Origin: Sorghum bicolor
Taxonomy: Eukaryota > Streptophyta > Magnoliopsida > Poales > Poaceae
NCBI RefSeq assembly: GCF_000003195.3
Contig: NC_012878.2
Location: forward strand, 9,221,886-9,285,885
Length of the DNA: 64,000 nucleotides
Direction: 5' to 3'
The notes under the pieces were generated by a model. That model did not search any database. It had not been told where the DNA came from and saw only the letters and a program-made list of their open reading frames with translations. Each line of letters opens with the position of its first letter. The first letter of the stretch is position 1. Positions 1 to 11,755 of this stretch are shown piece after piece. Position numbers and translations under genes: made by a program.

Positions 1-798
1 TAGAGACCACAGGTGGAATGTGATGTAAACAAGACACTAGCAACATATCCTGGGGACGCGAGTGGTGAGAGGAGTAATTGGTGATTGAAAATAAATTAAT
101 TAAAGAAGGTCACGATAATTAAGAAAAGTTCATAGCACGGGACACGGGAGACGCGCAGCACGCAGCATGTAGACGGATCCCTCCGGATGGACGTCCGTCC
201 TACGGTAAGCATTAATCTTAAAAAAGATTATAATAAAGCATGCTCAATAGAAATTACTCTGTACTTCTATTTATTAAGTTTGGTTCACGCTTATTAAGAC
301 TAAGAAAAACGCTGAAGCCAAACAAGATAAATTAAGTTGGCATGCGTACTACCTCCATCCTATAAAGAATATAATTCAGATTTAGTCTAGTAAAACTATA
401 TTAAGTTTGTACTATTAACATGTATTCCATAATTAATCTAATGATACTTGTTTAGTTTTGCCAAATATATATATTTCAATATAAATTTTAATCAAACTTA
501 ACATATTGAATTAGAACAATGTAGATTTTTTTTTCTAGGACCAAGAGAGTAACACTGTTGTTTGTTTTTGGTCAAGATCCTGATCTGATGTGATGTGAAC
601 TTTACAACAAACAAAGTACAATCTGTTAAAACAACGGTGGAGACGTGCAAAATGATAGTGGACTGACAGACTACATAAAACGGCCCACAAGGGCGCTTCA
701 ATGTTCATGGCGTCTTCACCTAAAATGATGTACAATTCTAGGTTCTTCTGTCCAGCAAAAGGTACAGTCATCACGCTATAATACACTTTTTCCCTTTC
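1..798. other. AT-rich intergenic DNA, no gene seen
   Basis: No coding exon, RNA gene or complete repeat could be supported here. The sequence is AT-rich with short poly-T and poly-A runs and scattered stops in all frames. It lies downstream of the 3' end of the minus-strand thioredoxin-like gene. Open frames around 498-822 have no recognisable domain and no conserved-looking composition, so they are not called. Confidence 0.5.
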
Positions 799-800
799 GG

Positions 801-903
801 GCCTTGTTTGCTTGTTCCCCATTACAAGGGGGTAAAGGGGATTGGGAGGCTAGGGATTTAAATCCCCTCCACCCCCTGGGATTGATTTGCAACCAGACAA
901 GGC
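801..903. mobile_element. short palindromic MITE-like element
   Basis: A roughly 100-bp block begins GCCTTGTTTGC and ends with a near inverted copy (CCAGACAAGGC). The interior is a G-run/C-run inverted structure centred on the perfect palindrome GGGATTTAAATCCC at about 854-867. The terminal GCCTTGTTTG motif is shared with Tourist-like MITEs elsewhere in this window. A clear target-site duplication is not visible, so the family is uncertain. Confidence 0.5.
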
Positions 904-1051
904 TTCAAGAATGCTTTTACAATAATCCATGCATGTGATTCATGAATCGAGGGTACTTAGATTCTACTGAACTGATTACATTAAGATCTAGAGTGAAGAA
1001 AACAATGAGAAGGATGTAGAAGTGGATAGGGAGGAGCTCATTCTGATGAAT

Positions 1052-4000
1052 CTACCGTGGACTAGCTTCTGCAGGTTTCTCTTGAGGGCTCGTGCTATCC
1101 AGCAAGTCAACATCGCCAACTCCAACAGGTGGACCAATGCTGCAACGAGCAGTGTTGTGCATTGCAATGGCATCCTTCAGCTTTTGAAACTGTAAATGCA
1201 AAATGGCTTATTTAGGTACAAAACTGTGCAGAAGTAATACAATGAGAATGATTTACAGCTCAACCGTTGCAGCTTGTTCAGAAATATGAAATGGAAAAGT
1301 GCAGTTCATATTCTAGCACAATCAGAAATAGAAAACAGAGGGGAGAGATGGTATGAAAGAAAACTTAAACTAAAGCCAAAAGAAAAAAGAAGAAAAAAAA
1401 AGCTCACGATATTTCACAACAAAATGGGATTCACAAAAGGCATCAAATGTATAAAGGGATCACTTATCTCATTCAATATCATGCAGCAACAGGTGAGGCA
1501 CTCACACTCATACCTTAGCTAAGGAACAGGAGAAAGCCACCAGTAGCCCATCAGCTCCACGGTAAAAATGGAAGGAAGGAAGAACTTTGACATTCAGTCG
1601 TTTGCACATAGGTTTGTTTTCATCAAAATTCACTTTTAGAAACAATATATCAGGGTTCTCCAAAGCTGTCCGGCAGAGCTGGTATCATTGAAAGAGCATC
1701 AGATTTACAACAGATTTCAGGAACTATATAAACTATAAACGCTACTACAGGTCGATCAGATGGCAGTGTAAATAGATCTACAGTGTCAGAATAATGAGTA
1801 GGTAAAGGCAAACATTCAAGAGACTAAAACATCTCTATTATGGGTTTACTATGCATCTATACAAGCAACTAAAACATCTCCAATATGGATTTACTCAAAG
1901 TGCACAAATATTTAGCATGAGCGAACACTTTAAGTGGCTAACTGGTTATCCCTTAGTGTGTGCTCTTCGCTGAGGATGTGGTACTAGTTGGCAAAGTCAC
2001 ACAGGGTTAATAGGAATGGAGTTTCAATAGGAATGGAGTCATGGAAACAAGACTTTGGAAGCGAAGGGTCTAGTCTCAACCAGCGCAAGGGATCAATGTT
2101 ACAGAGTGATATCAAGGAAGATGTTAGTCATAGATTCAAAGCTGGGCGGATGAATTGCTCCAAGCTTCTGGCATCCTCTGAAGGTGCCATAACCCACAGA
2201 AGCTAAAGAGTAAGTTATTTCGGACAGCAATTGGTACCAGAGTGTTGGGCAGTGCAGAATGCTGGCCTACCAAAGAGTGGCATGTCTAGCTGATACATGT
2301 AGCAGAGATGCACATGTTGCAATAGATTTGTGGTCATTCTAGCTAGGAAGGGTCGACTTCAAAACAATAATACAAGTGATAAGGTAGGGGTGGCACTGAT
2401 TCATTGCATCTTATGTCACGCCAATAATGTAAAAAGAGGCTGAGGTAGGCCAAACTTAATGTGCGATGAGGAAGTAAAGAGGGCTTCAAGAAAATGGAAC
2501 GAAAGATCTATCTTTGGGTGGAGGCATGTCGTAATCAGCAATCCATATCCCCAAAGCAAGACCTAGGGTATAGTTCACCTTTTACAAGGTTTTTTTTTTG
2601 GAGTCACCTTTTATTACTGTTACTAGTTTACTACAGTTATTACTACTGCTACCTCTTCTTCTTCATGCGACCCCTGAGGTTTTTACTTTTTACTGGGTTT
2701 CATCTGTAGCCTACCCCCAACTTATTTAGGACAAAGGCTTTGTTGTTGTTTTAGTAAACCTTGTCAGTTGCTAGTAGTCGTCCAAACTCCAAAGGTATCT
2801 TGACCAATTCACAGTTATAGGTTATAACCATAAACTACTTAGTCCAGGCTGAAATAGAACTCTCAAGTGCAGAGTAGTTCAATGGTAACAAGTTGATAGC
2901 CAGAGCATAGATAACCAGTTGCAACTCAAATTCACAGTATACCTAAGTTAGATGACCAATGAAAATGTGATGCAAGTAGGATTGTAGCAAAGACAAAAGG
3001 TCTTAACTATCATTCAGTTGCACTGAATGTTTTCAGGAAGCTTGTCAGCTGTTATTCCCTGCCTGTTAACTGTTCAGTTTTGTCAAAATGTTAACAAACT
3101 TGAGTTTCACGTGACCTAAATGCAAATATCTATGCTCTTTCCACTCTAAAAAGGTTCCAATACCTCCATGCGACCAAACAAAGTTCTGAGCTCCCATTCT
3201 ACAAATTATGTACATGTATCCACCTCAATCCACATGTGTTGAAGTGGATTGGAGTGAAACTTAAACTAATTTCCACTTCAATCCACCTCAACACATGTGG
3301 ATTGATGTGGATACATGTGCATCCAAACAAGGCCTTATTGGAAACCAGTTCCACTACTCTACACTGTAGTCCAAAACATCCAGAAATAAGGATCGTATTA
3401 AGTAGTATTAGCCTAATGACAATCTTTAAAGTTGTTGCAATGGGAAATTCCAAGCACTTAACATTTCCCCAAGAAACTTGTTACAAATTACATTGTTGCA
3501 GCCTTGCAGGCATTTCTAGATTCCATAGTATTACTATCTAATCTGCATTTCGCATCTAGATTCCCTAATATCATGCACTTGGAGGACCCTCTCAAGTCAT
3601 GATACAACCCTGGCAATAACATTTGTGTTCATTTACTTTTTCCATTTAAATGAGGTGCTCATAGGGGTAGGGTGTGCGTGCGTGCGTTCATAGGGGGGGG
3701 TGTGTGTGTGCTCGTGTTTGTGAGCGTCTGCGTCTGTAACTGGGTCTCGCAAAAAAACGATAACACAGAGGAATGCATTGCTAAAGGGTGTATAATTTGA
3801 CAATACGACTTTCCTAATCTTAGGACACCAAAATTAATGCTTTGACATGCTTTTAAAGAGCTACAATGTTTCAAAAATAATATTCAATTTGTGCATCCTA
3901 AATGATATGTAGCAGGTAACAATGCAAAGGCATAATTAACACTAGGAGTACAGCAGGTAACCATTAGAAATATGACGTGCTTCAGACAGAACCAATCAAG

Positions 4001-5167
4001 CATCCAGTAGTTATATTCACGATTAATATCATTACCCTTGGAAAGAGAGCCCTGCATGAACCGCACCAGGTCCCGTAGAACTCAACAATAACAAGCCTGT
4101 CTCCAGCATCTCTAAGTGCATCCAAGAACTCCACCGTGGAGTGGATGTCAATCATGTTTGGTCCAGCATTTTTCTCCCACCATTTCGGTTGCTCACCACT
4201 CTTTGGCTCTGCTGCATAAGTCTGGAATAATCAACACGACAAAACCATAACAATCAAACACCCTGCAGTGTAAACTAAGTAGCATAGTCCCGCATGACTG
4301 AACACAGCACACAAGCCTTTCTTTAAAACATGCACAAGTTCAACCAAGCAAGAATCGCACAATTCAACTAAAATAAAGTGCAATTGAATATTCCACGTTA
4401 CCACACATCCTGGTGAACTACTTAGACACGGAGAGGGAAAAAGGTAGCACTCAACACACTGCTTAACACCAAAATGAAGTAATGAACCCAAATGAAACAA
4501 GCACCAATGCACTATGTAATTCGCATAGTACAGTGCTTACAGTAAGTCACTGGTATGCATTTTCTTTTCACATGGCAGAGCAATAGAAATAATAGTAGAT
4601 TCAGAACTAAACACCAGACACTCCCGAATCTATAACGAGGACACTGGAAACGAAGAGGTGTAATTCAACAAATTAGTCGACTTACCTTATGACCAACTGC
4701 TCAATGAGCAACAAAATATTGAAGGCACAGAAGAAACCACGAAATTCACCTACGATTTTACTCGCTCATAAATGGCGTGGAATTGCAAGGTCTCCTACGC
4801 GGTACAAAAACCGTATACCCTCTAATCTACAGTGGCAATACAGAGCACTGCAGCAACGCCACAAACCTCCCTCCTCCACATCGTTCACACCGGAAAGTCC
4901 CAACAACGCGGTAGAGCGGCACACCGCGGCGGCTGACAAACAACAAAGCCGGATGCAGATATTTCAGCCCAGGACGCGCACCTTGTATCGAGTGAGCCGG
5001 CGAGGCCGGGGTTGCGGGTGAGCGGCCGCCAGGCGCGCCCGCCGCGGGGAGCCGGGCGCCGACAGCACCCAACAGCACGGCGGGGACGAAGAGGCGGATG
5101 AAGAGACGCCGGATGCGGCTGGCGACGGCGCGAGGAAGCGGCGCGGAAGGAGGAGAGCGTCGGCCAT
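1052..5167 (-). CDS. thioredoxin-like 2, chloroplastic (four exons)
   Basis: This is a plastid thioredoxin-fold oxidoreductase of the atypical plant thioredoxin-like 2 (ACHT-related) group. It is expected to transfer disulfides between 2-Cys peroxiredoxins and stromal targets; that role is family knowledge. Exons read on the minus strand are 5167-4982, 4221-4036, 1678-1514 and 1189-1052. All introns are GT-AG, every junction is phase 0, and the product is 224 aa. Residues 1-62 look like a chloroplast transit peptide (Ala/Ser/Pro/Arg-rich, few acidic residues). Exon 2 holds the conserved lead-in [17 protein letters not shown] and the redox site WCGSC followed by RALFPR. Exon 3 holds the fold core ([20 protein letters not shown]) with a cis-Pro region ([10 protein letters not shown]). 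Exon 4 ends in an acidic, Pro-rich tail. An in-frame ATG at 5179 would add four residues (MNPP), but the ATG at 5167 fits better. No breaks are seen, so the gene appears intact. Intron 2 is 2.4 kb and holds a palindromic MITE. Confidence 0.93.
3205..3336. mobile_element. near-perfect palindromic MITE in intron 2 of the thioredoxin-like gene
   Basis: Two arms of about 50 bp (about 3211-3262 and 3272-3319) are inverted copies of each other. Each carries CATGTATCCAC, CAATCCACATGTGTTGA and GGATTG motifs. The loop is short (around CTTAAACTAA). Transcribed RNA would form a long hairpin in the intron. The right side continues into CCAAACAAGGCC, the terminal motif typical of grass MITEs. Confidence 0.7.
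3664..3740. repeat. GT-rich low-complexity tract in intron
   Basis: A G/T-rich stretch has interrupted (TG)n and (TGCG)n blocks and an eight-G run. It lies inside intron 2 of the thioredoxin-like gene and has no coding content. Confidence 0.75.
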
Positions 5168-5468
5168 CGGTGGGTTCACCGCTCCGGGCGCCCGCTAGAC
5201 GGCCGCCGCTCTAGGCGCCGGCGCAGGGGGCATCCGAGTGCGGGGAGGCGGCGCGCGCGAGCGCGGAGAAGCAATTGGTGAGGCGCCGACTTCGGGCGCC
5301 TCGCCGCTCCGCTGCTTCGTCGGGGACGGGGAGGGTGTGGTGGAGATGGGGCTGGCTGACGGATCGGTCGGGCGTCGCCGTGGATGGAGAGATTTGGGTA
5401 GCCGAAATGATGATACACGAGAAAGCCCTGGAGGAGGCTGTCACTGGTGAGTGGGCCAGAGGTTGAAC
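5168..5468 (-). promoter_or_regulatory. GC-rich 5' leader and proximal promoter of the thioredoxin-like gene
   Basis: This very GC-rich segment directly precedes the minus-strand start codon and ends at a MITE insertion at 5469. No clear TATA box is visible. Open frames on both strands here are a by-product of GC richness. The promoter assignment is from position only. Confidence 0.45.
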
Positions 5469-5471
5469 TTA

Positions 5472-5714
5472 GGTCTTGTTTAGTTCACTCTAAAAACTAA
5501 AAAAAAATTCAACATTTTCCCTCACATCGAATCTTTAAGCATATACATGGAACATTAAATATAGATAAAACAAAAACTAATTACACAATTTGTCTGTAAA
5601 TTACGAGACGAATTTTTTAAGCTTAGTTACTCTATTATTAGACAATATTTATCAAATAAAAACGAAAATGTTACAATATCAAAATCTAAATACTTTTTAG
5701 ATCTAAACAAGGCC
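5472..5714. mobile_element. Tourist-like MITE (PIF/Harbinger type)
   Basis: This 243-bp element has terminal inverted repeats GGTCTTGTTTAGTTC and, at the other end read in reverse complement, GGCCTTGTTTAGATC. It is flanked by a perfect 3-bp target duplication TTA (5469-5471 and 5715-5717). A 3-bp TWA duplication with GGCCTTGTTTAG ends is the signature of Tourist MITEs. Relatives of the same family occur at 46670-46900, 47167-47406 and 49011-49260. Confidence 0.85.
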
Positions 5715-5717
5715 TTA

Positions 5718-6284
5718 GTGGATTCGATGCTCCCGAATTTGCAGATTTTGAACTCCAAAAAGCAAGAACTACTGTTGTCTCCGACAAATTACCAAAAGGC
5801 TCCCCAATTGGTTGTAAAAAAAAGGCTCCCAATTAAAAATACTGCTATTTAGGAGATTTAAAGCTTTTTTTTGTCCCTTGCTAAACTTTAGTCACTGTAG
5901 TAACTAAAGTTTCAAACACACTGACTAAAAATGAATTAAAATAGTTTAATTCTACTAGTCATCTAAAAGTAGCTAAAATAATTTTAGTTGACTAAAATTT
6001 AGCAAGAGCCTTAAAGTGCTTTAATCCAACAGATTGCCTTTTGGACATGTCCAACAAATTGCTTATAACTTCAAATATCACCTGGACATGTCAGAGATGG
6101 TACTCTTGGCTAATTATTTTCTCTCTTTTGATCTAAATAAATGAAACACAAAGCCCTTCTCGAGTAGATAGTGTTCAGTAAAACATTCTCGATCTTGATT
6201 TATTGGCCGTAGATACTTTTTAAATCCTTTTCAAGCTCTTGTAGACACCCAAGAACACGTCCCCTCCGCGTTATGACATTAGGG
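5718..6284. other. intergenic spacer between MITEs
   Basis: Besides the small inverted-repeat element at about 5864-6010, this stretch shows no gene. It is AT-rich with stops in all frames. Confidence 0.5.
5864..6010. mobile_element. small inverted-repeat MITE
   Basis: The ends are near inverted copies: CCCTTGCTAAACTTTAGT on the left and, in reverse complement, GGCTCTTGCTAAATTTTAGT on the right. The interior is AT-rich with repeated CTAAA motifs. A possible 6-bp flanking repeat TTAAAG sits at 5858-5863 and 6011-6016. The family is not recognised with certainty. Confidence 0.6.
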
Positions 6285-7735
6285 TGGTTTAAAAGAAAAA
6301 GTCTACTTTTCGTCTCCTATTTTTTATGAAAATCTATTTTTCCTTCCTTAATTTCTAAATCAAACAAACAACCTCTCTCAAGTTTTCAAACCGTGTATTT
6401 TACCTCTCTGGGGCAGTTTCAAATACGGTTTTGCTACAATGAATAATAGTTTTGCTAAAGTAACGGTGTTTTATCTTTTTCTTTGTTTAATTATGTTTGT
6501 TGAGTCTTTAAAAAATCATATTAAATCATAGAAAAATCATAAAGTGAGAGATGCAATTTTGTTGGTCTCCACATGAGTAGATCTACACAGTGAACATATA
6601 ATATGACATGCTTTAGTACAAAGTTTTTGCTATGAAGGTTTTTGTGTTTTTTTCTATATTTCTTTATTTATTTATTTGGTTGAATCTTTGAAAATTTATA
6701 GTAAATCATAGAAAATTATAAAATAGAAAATCTAATTTTATAATTTTGTTGGACTTCATATAAATAGATATACACAGTAAACATACAATATGGTATGCTT
6801 TAGTCCAAAAAAGTAATTATAGAAGTTGCAACTATGAATTATTTTAATTAATTATACAAAAGTATAGATATAAAGTTACAATTAAAAAATTATATTAGGC
6901 CTTGTTTAGTTCCTCACCCAAAAAGTTTTCACCCATCCCATCAAAAGTTTAGACACATGCATGGAGTATTAAATATAGATAAAAAATAAACTAATTACAT
7001 AGTTTTGTTGAAAATCATGAGACGAATCTTTTAAGCCTAGATAGTCCATGATTAGCCTTAAGTGTTACAGTAACTTACATGTGCTAATGATAGATTAATA
7101 AGGCTTAATAAATTCGTCTCAAAGTTTCCAAGCGAGTTATATAATTAGTTTTTTATTAGTATCCGGACACCCCTTCCGACATCATACGAAACATCTGATG
7201 TGACACCCAAATTTTTTTCGCTTTCCAACTAAACAAGCCCTAAAGCATACTATATTATATGTTCACTGTACAGATATGCTCATGTCGAGTCTAACAAAAT
7301 CAGATTTCTAATTTTATAATTTTTCTATAATTTACTATGATGTTTCAAAGATTTAGCCAAAATAAAAAAAGAAAAAGATAAAACCTTCATAGCAAAAACT
7401 TTGTACTAAGTATACCATATTATATGTTCACTGTATAGAACTCACGTGGAGTCCAACAAAGTTGGATTTTTATTTTATGATTTTCTGTGATTTACTATGA
7501 TTTTTTAAAATTTAGCCGAAATAAATAAAAAAGAAAATACAAAACCACTGACACTGTAGGAAACTACTATTTGTTGTAGCAAAACCGCCTTCAAAAATTG
7601 TTGTAGGGAGGTAAAATGTACGGTTTGAAAAGTTGATAGAGGTGGTTTGTCCGGTTTTAAAGTTAAGGGACGAAAAGCAGACTATCATGAAAGTTAGGGG
7701 AGGAAAAGTAAACTTTTTTCTTGTTTAAAACCCAC
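6285..7735. mobile_element. foldback-type DNA element with long inverted arms
   Basis: The left arm (about 6288-6890) and right arm (about 7245-7733) are degenerate inverted copies over roughly 490-600 bp. The outermost ends pair as GGTTTAAAAGAAAAAGTCTACTT versus its counterpart near 7700-7730. Inner landmarks such as TAGCAAAACTATT, GAACATATAATATG and CTTCATAGCAAAAACTTTG appear once per arm in opposite orientation. No transposase is encoded. Long arms suggest a Mutator-like or foldback non-autonomous element; the superfamily is inference and no target duplication could be fixed. A Tourist-like MITE sits between the arms. Confidence 0.7.
6898..7240. mobile_element. Tourist-like MITE nested in the foldback element
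   Basis: This element of about 343 bp begins GGCCTTGTTTAGTTCC and ends GGAACTAAACAAGCCC-like in inverted orientation. It is flanked by TTA (6895-6897) on the left and TAA (7241-7243) on the right, so the 3-bp duplication is imperfect. It lies exactly between the two arms of the surrounding inverted-repeat element. Confidence 0.75.
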
Positions 7736-7797
7736 TCAACTCCACACGCACGAGAAAATTTGGAGCATTGGTGACTCCTTGGTGAGCAGACACCTGT

Positions 7798-8798
7798 TGT
7801 CGGCGTCTAGACTCGTGGTCTAGACACAAACAAGTATAAGAATGCGTGACTGTCTAAGCCCGGATGGTGATGCAAGTGGAACACAGAGAGTTTATACTGG
7901 TTCAGACCAAGGATGCCCTACGTCCAGGGAGATCGGAGGTCTGTATTGCCTTGCACCCAAAGGTGCTTGTAGTAGGGGCGTACAAACAGGTTGCGAGAGT
8001 GGGCTAAGTCCCAGGTCTCGGCTTGGTGTGGTGGACAGAGCGCTGATTGTCACTCTGTGTGTGTGGACTCACTTGGAGTGTGGTGATCGTGTGTTGTTTG
8101 TATGGGTGGACCTGTCTCGGTTGTGAGCCCTGGCTCCCCTTTTATAGCCTCAAGGGGAGGTAGGTATTTACATGAGTGATCGGAGATTTCCTCTATTGAG
8201 TAGTGAAACCACAGTCCCGACCCTGTAGAAGCTTGCCCATCCCGTCCTTGAGGCATGGCTGATAGCATGGTTGCTGTTGTGGAGGGTTACCGAGCCTTGT
8301 TGGCGTTGTGGGGGTCGGATCGGTGATACTGCTGCCTGTCCTGTTAACAGTGAGAGAAGACAGCAAATAGTGACGCTGATTAATCTCCCCCATTCCTCTT
8401 TTACTGTGAGGCAGTACACCACAGCAAAAGAGGTAAGGTTGCATAGTGAAAGAGGTAAGGCTGCAGTGACCGGGGTGGTTGGAATAGTCGCCACCATGCC
8501 CTGCTGCGACATGGGAGTTACTACGCCTGTCACGTCGTGGGTACGGGCGCCGTGCGTCGGAAGCCTTGCACAGTAATGGGGGATCGGGCGAAACGGCGCC
8601 GGCGCCCGAGCCCTAGAGGGGTCGGGCAAGGCGGAACTCGCGCCCGAGGCCAAAGGGGTCGGGTGAGCCGTGGTTTGGTCCCGAGCCCAAGGAGCCAGAC
8701 GAGACAGGGCCCGCGCCCTGGTGATTACGGGTGGTTTGTTTTGTCTTTTGTGATTTTTATTACTCTGATTTGGGTATCTCTTTTTATGGTACCCAACA
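7798..8798 (-). repeat. 3' LTR of the Tat-lineage Gypsy element
   Basis: The 1001-bp repeat starts TGTCGGCGTCTAGACTCG and ends GGTACCCAACA on the plus strand. It is about 96% identical to 38655-39660. On the element's own (minus) strand a TATA box TATAAAAG lies at about 8147-8140, marking the transcription promoter of this LTR family. Confidence 0.95.
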
Positions 8799-9985
8799 GT
8801 AGCCCCCGAGCCTTTGGAGGGGTGAATGCACCCTTTCAAAGGTTCTCTTTCGATAGACTGTTGGATTTAGAGCTTCTTTACTTTCTCCGGAGGGTGCGCG
8901 CGAGCACACCCGCCGGGTGTAGCCCCCGAGCCTTTTGGAGGAATGGTGTTATTCCTTCAAAGGCTTTTACCCCTGAGTGTTGTAGTCGGGAGTATTGAGG
9001 GGTAGGTTGCGTGTTCTTTACACGTAGTGCCTATCCCCATTGTGCGAGGAAGCCCCCGAGCCCTTTCCCCGCAAGGGTCGATCAGGTTCTTTCTCGTCTT
9101 TGTAATTACGTCCCTCATTCGTCCTTTCGCTCGGAGGAGGGGTGGGTTGCGCCGTACTACCCTCGATGGGCGAGTATCGACGTTCCTCGGGAGCTGCAAG
9201 CGGGTAAATCCAAGTGGATGTCCGAGTCCCATTCGCTAGGGGTCAGCTAGTGGCCTTATGGGCACATCTCAAAATACCCGAGGGCAGTCGCGGTGGATGT
9301 CGGAACCGTTCGCTAGGTTCTGAGGGCTCGGTGCCTCCCTCGATGGGATCCCACTCGCGCGACACCCGCATGGGTCTCGGATACGACTAGCAAAGACGCG
9401 CCGACCCCCTGTGGGGCTCGGACCTTGGCCTCTATTGTGCTCATCTTCAGTCATCCCTCGCTCAGTCATCCTGAGGCGACTGTTCGAACCTGTTTTGCAG
9501 GTCAGTCTTCGCAACCTCTGGAACGTAGGTGGCCATGGCCTGGGGGATTTTGCCTCGAAAGGTTTTCAGATTTGGTGTTAGGGTCGGGCGAGACGGAATC
9601 TGTGCCTGACGAAGACCACCTGGCAATTTTTTGCTCGGGGTCAGTAAGGGGTCGGGCAAGACGGAGTCTGCGCCCGACGGAGACCGCCTTGCGACTTTGG
9701 TCAACAGGGGGTCGAGCGCCGCTTGCCCTGGAAGGAACCGCCCTGACATATCTTTTCAGGGCGCTCCTTTTGAGGCGCCGCGCATGGGGAGTCGAAACGG
9801 CCGTGCCGTTGTGCCCTGACCGGACGAGATGTTTCACCTGCGAAATTAATGCGCGCATGCGGCGGGCGTGAGAATCGGAGGTAGTGGGCGCTTCAAATTT
9901 TCACCTGATGAGGGAGTGGGCGACGGTTGCTCTTTTTCCCCCCTTGGTCTTCTGCGCAGGCGGCGTGGCCGTGGTGCGCTCCTTC
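8799..9985. other. polypurine tract and spacer between the 3' LTR and the antisense gene
   Basis: Directly inside the LTR the plus strand reads GTAGCCCCCGAGCC, which on the element strand is GGCTCGGGGGCTAC, the expected polypurine tract. The same GCCCCCGAGCC core recurs at about 8922 and 9052. The rest is GC-rich with many CGGGCGAGACGGAGTCTGCGCC-like repeats around 9585-9720. No coding domain was recognised; it is probably untranslated and promoter sequence for the antisense gene. Confidence 0.6.
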
Positions 9986-9993
9986 TATAAAAG
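9986..9993 (+). promoter_or_regulatory. TATA box of the antisense gene in the Gypsy element
   Basis: TATAAAAG lies 122 bp upstream of the ATG at 10115, in the context CTTCTATAAAAGCAG. Transcription would be expected to start near 10016-10022 and to run opposite to gag-pol. The motif is seen directly; its use is inference. Confidence 0.6.
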
Positions 9994-11755
9994 CAGTCGT
10001 GGGGTGTTGGTTTCTTTCCTCCTGCTCTCGCGCAAAAAAGCCCTTGCCTCCTGCTCTCCCTTTTGCTGCCGTCTTCTCCACTCCGCCCCCAAAAGCCCCA
10101 CTGTTCTCACAGCCATGGCCGGCGATGATGTGTGGCCTCCCAGCAATGTGACCAGGTCCGCGCTAGACGCCCGCGTGAAGGCCGGGATCCTCCGTCCCCT
10201 CACGGATGTCGAGCTGCCGGAGTGGATCGTTCCCTCGGCGAACGACAGGGAGCCAAACCCGCCCCCGGGCTATGTGGTTTGCTTCTTGTCGTTCCTAGAC
10301 CGGGGGTTCGGGACTCCGGACGGTCGCCTGATCCGGGCGATTCTTCATTACTACGAGGTGGAGCTGCACAACCTCAACCCCAACTCAGTGATGCAGGCTG
10401 CCGTATTCGCGACGGTGTGCGAGGGGTTCCTGGGGGTTCCTCCCCATTGGAATATCTGGCTTCACCTTTTCAAGGCGGATATGGCTGCCCGCTACGAGGG
10501 GGGAGAAATTTCCCTTGCAGGTCGGTGGTTGCACGCTGCAGCTTCGCCAGCAGCGATCTTCCCAGTACATCTGGAGCGCGATGCCCTCGTCGAACCGAGG
10601 GTGGCAGAGTGGATGGTTCTACCTCCGGAATGACGGCGGGCTGCTCCCAGGGTACACCGGGAAGATGGTGACAGAGTGCCCCCAAAAGTGGGTGTGGGGC
10701 GCCCCTTCGGAGGAGCAGAAGAGGCTCGCCCCGCTTCTTGCGGGGCTCGAGAAGCTGCGCGACGCCAGAGTCACCGCGACCACGGTGGCGACAGCGTTCC
10801 ACAAGAGGAGCCTGCTCCCGCTTGCGCAGCGGCGGGCGTTCATGTTCGAGATGACCCGGGATGTCCCCTGGGTCGGGACAAGGATGCTGGCCGAACCAGT
10901 GTCGGCGTCCGACATAGCCGCCCGGGTCGCGAAGACCACACACCCGGATCTGAAGAACTCCTGGGTGGTGCCGATGCGCCCTGAAAAGGGTTATATTTCC
11001 CTGGTAAGTCGCTACTTTTTGTCTTGATTTCTTGCACTTGTTTCCTTTTTCTTTCTGCCTCAATCCCTTTTTCTACTTATCTTGCAGGGGATGGGGATCG
11101 TCAAGGATTCCCTGCCCCCTGTCCCTGAGGACAAGGCGACCCGGGCCAAGAATCGGGCCCGAAACGAGGAACAGAAGAATGCCAAGGAGGCACAGAAAGC
11201 GAAGGCTGCGAGGAAAGCGTAGCGTCATGAGATCTCCGCTAAGAACCACCGCGAGGCCGAGAAGGCGGGAGTCCCTCCGCCCAATTCTCCTGAGACCTCG
11301 ATCTCGGAGATAGAGGGTGGGGGAGACAACGTGCACTGGCTCGACGAGCTGGTGGCGGAGGAGGACGACGCGATCCCCCCTGTCGGCGGGGGGATCGAGA
11401 TCCCGGAGGGGTCAAGGGCCCGAGGGGGGTCGGAGGCCCCCGAGGGGTCCCAAGCACCGAGGGGCGTCCAGGCCGTCCCCCACATAATTGTGGAAGAGGA
11501 AGACGCCCTAGGAGATGGCTTTGTCCCTTAGGGTCCCCAGGAGGGGGAAAGGGCGTCAGGGGGCGGATCCGAGGTGCCCCCACAATCGGTAGTGCCGAAG
11601 GGCCCAACTGCGCCTCGTCCGTCGCCCGAAGCGGAGGCGGGCGGCTCGGTTGAGGCGCTGTGGGCCGAGACCACCGTCGAAATCCCTGCACCGACTGCTG
11701 GGGAGGCGGGGGTCCAACCAACGGCTCCTAGTGCTCCGGGAGGCCCCCAGGGAGC

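Noticed and set aside
5176..5466. Several GC-rich frames on both strands near the thioredoxin-like start
   Set aside because: They overlap the promoter and leader of a well-supported gene and have no independent evidence.
8168..8839. 223-codon minus-strand frame in the 3' LTR
   Set aside because: It lies within the LTR, spans its end, and lacks any domain; the equivalent frame is broken in the other LTR.
9502..9858. Overlapping frames on both strands near 9425-9871
   Set aside because: GC-rich spacer with GGGTCGGG-type repeats; no domain, and it precedes the TATA box of the antisense gene.
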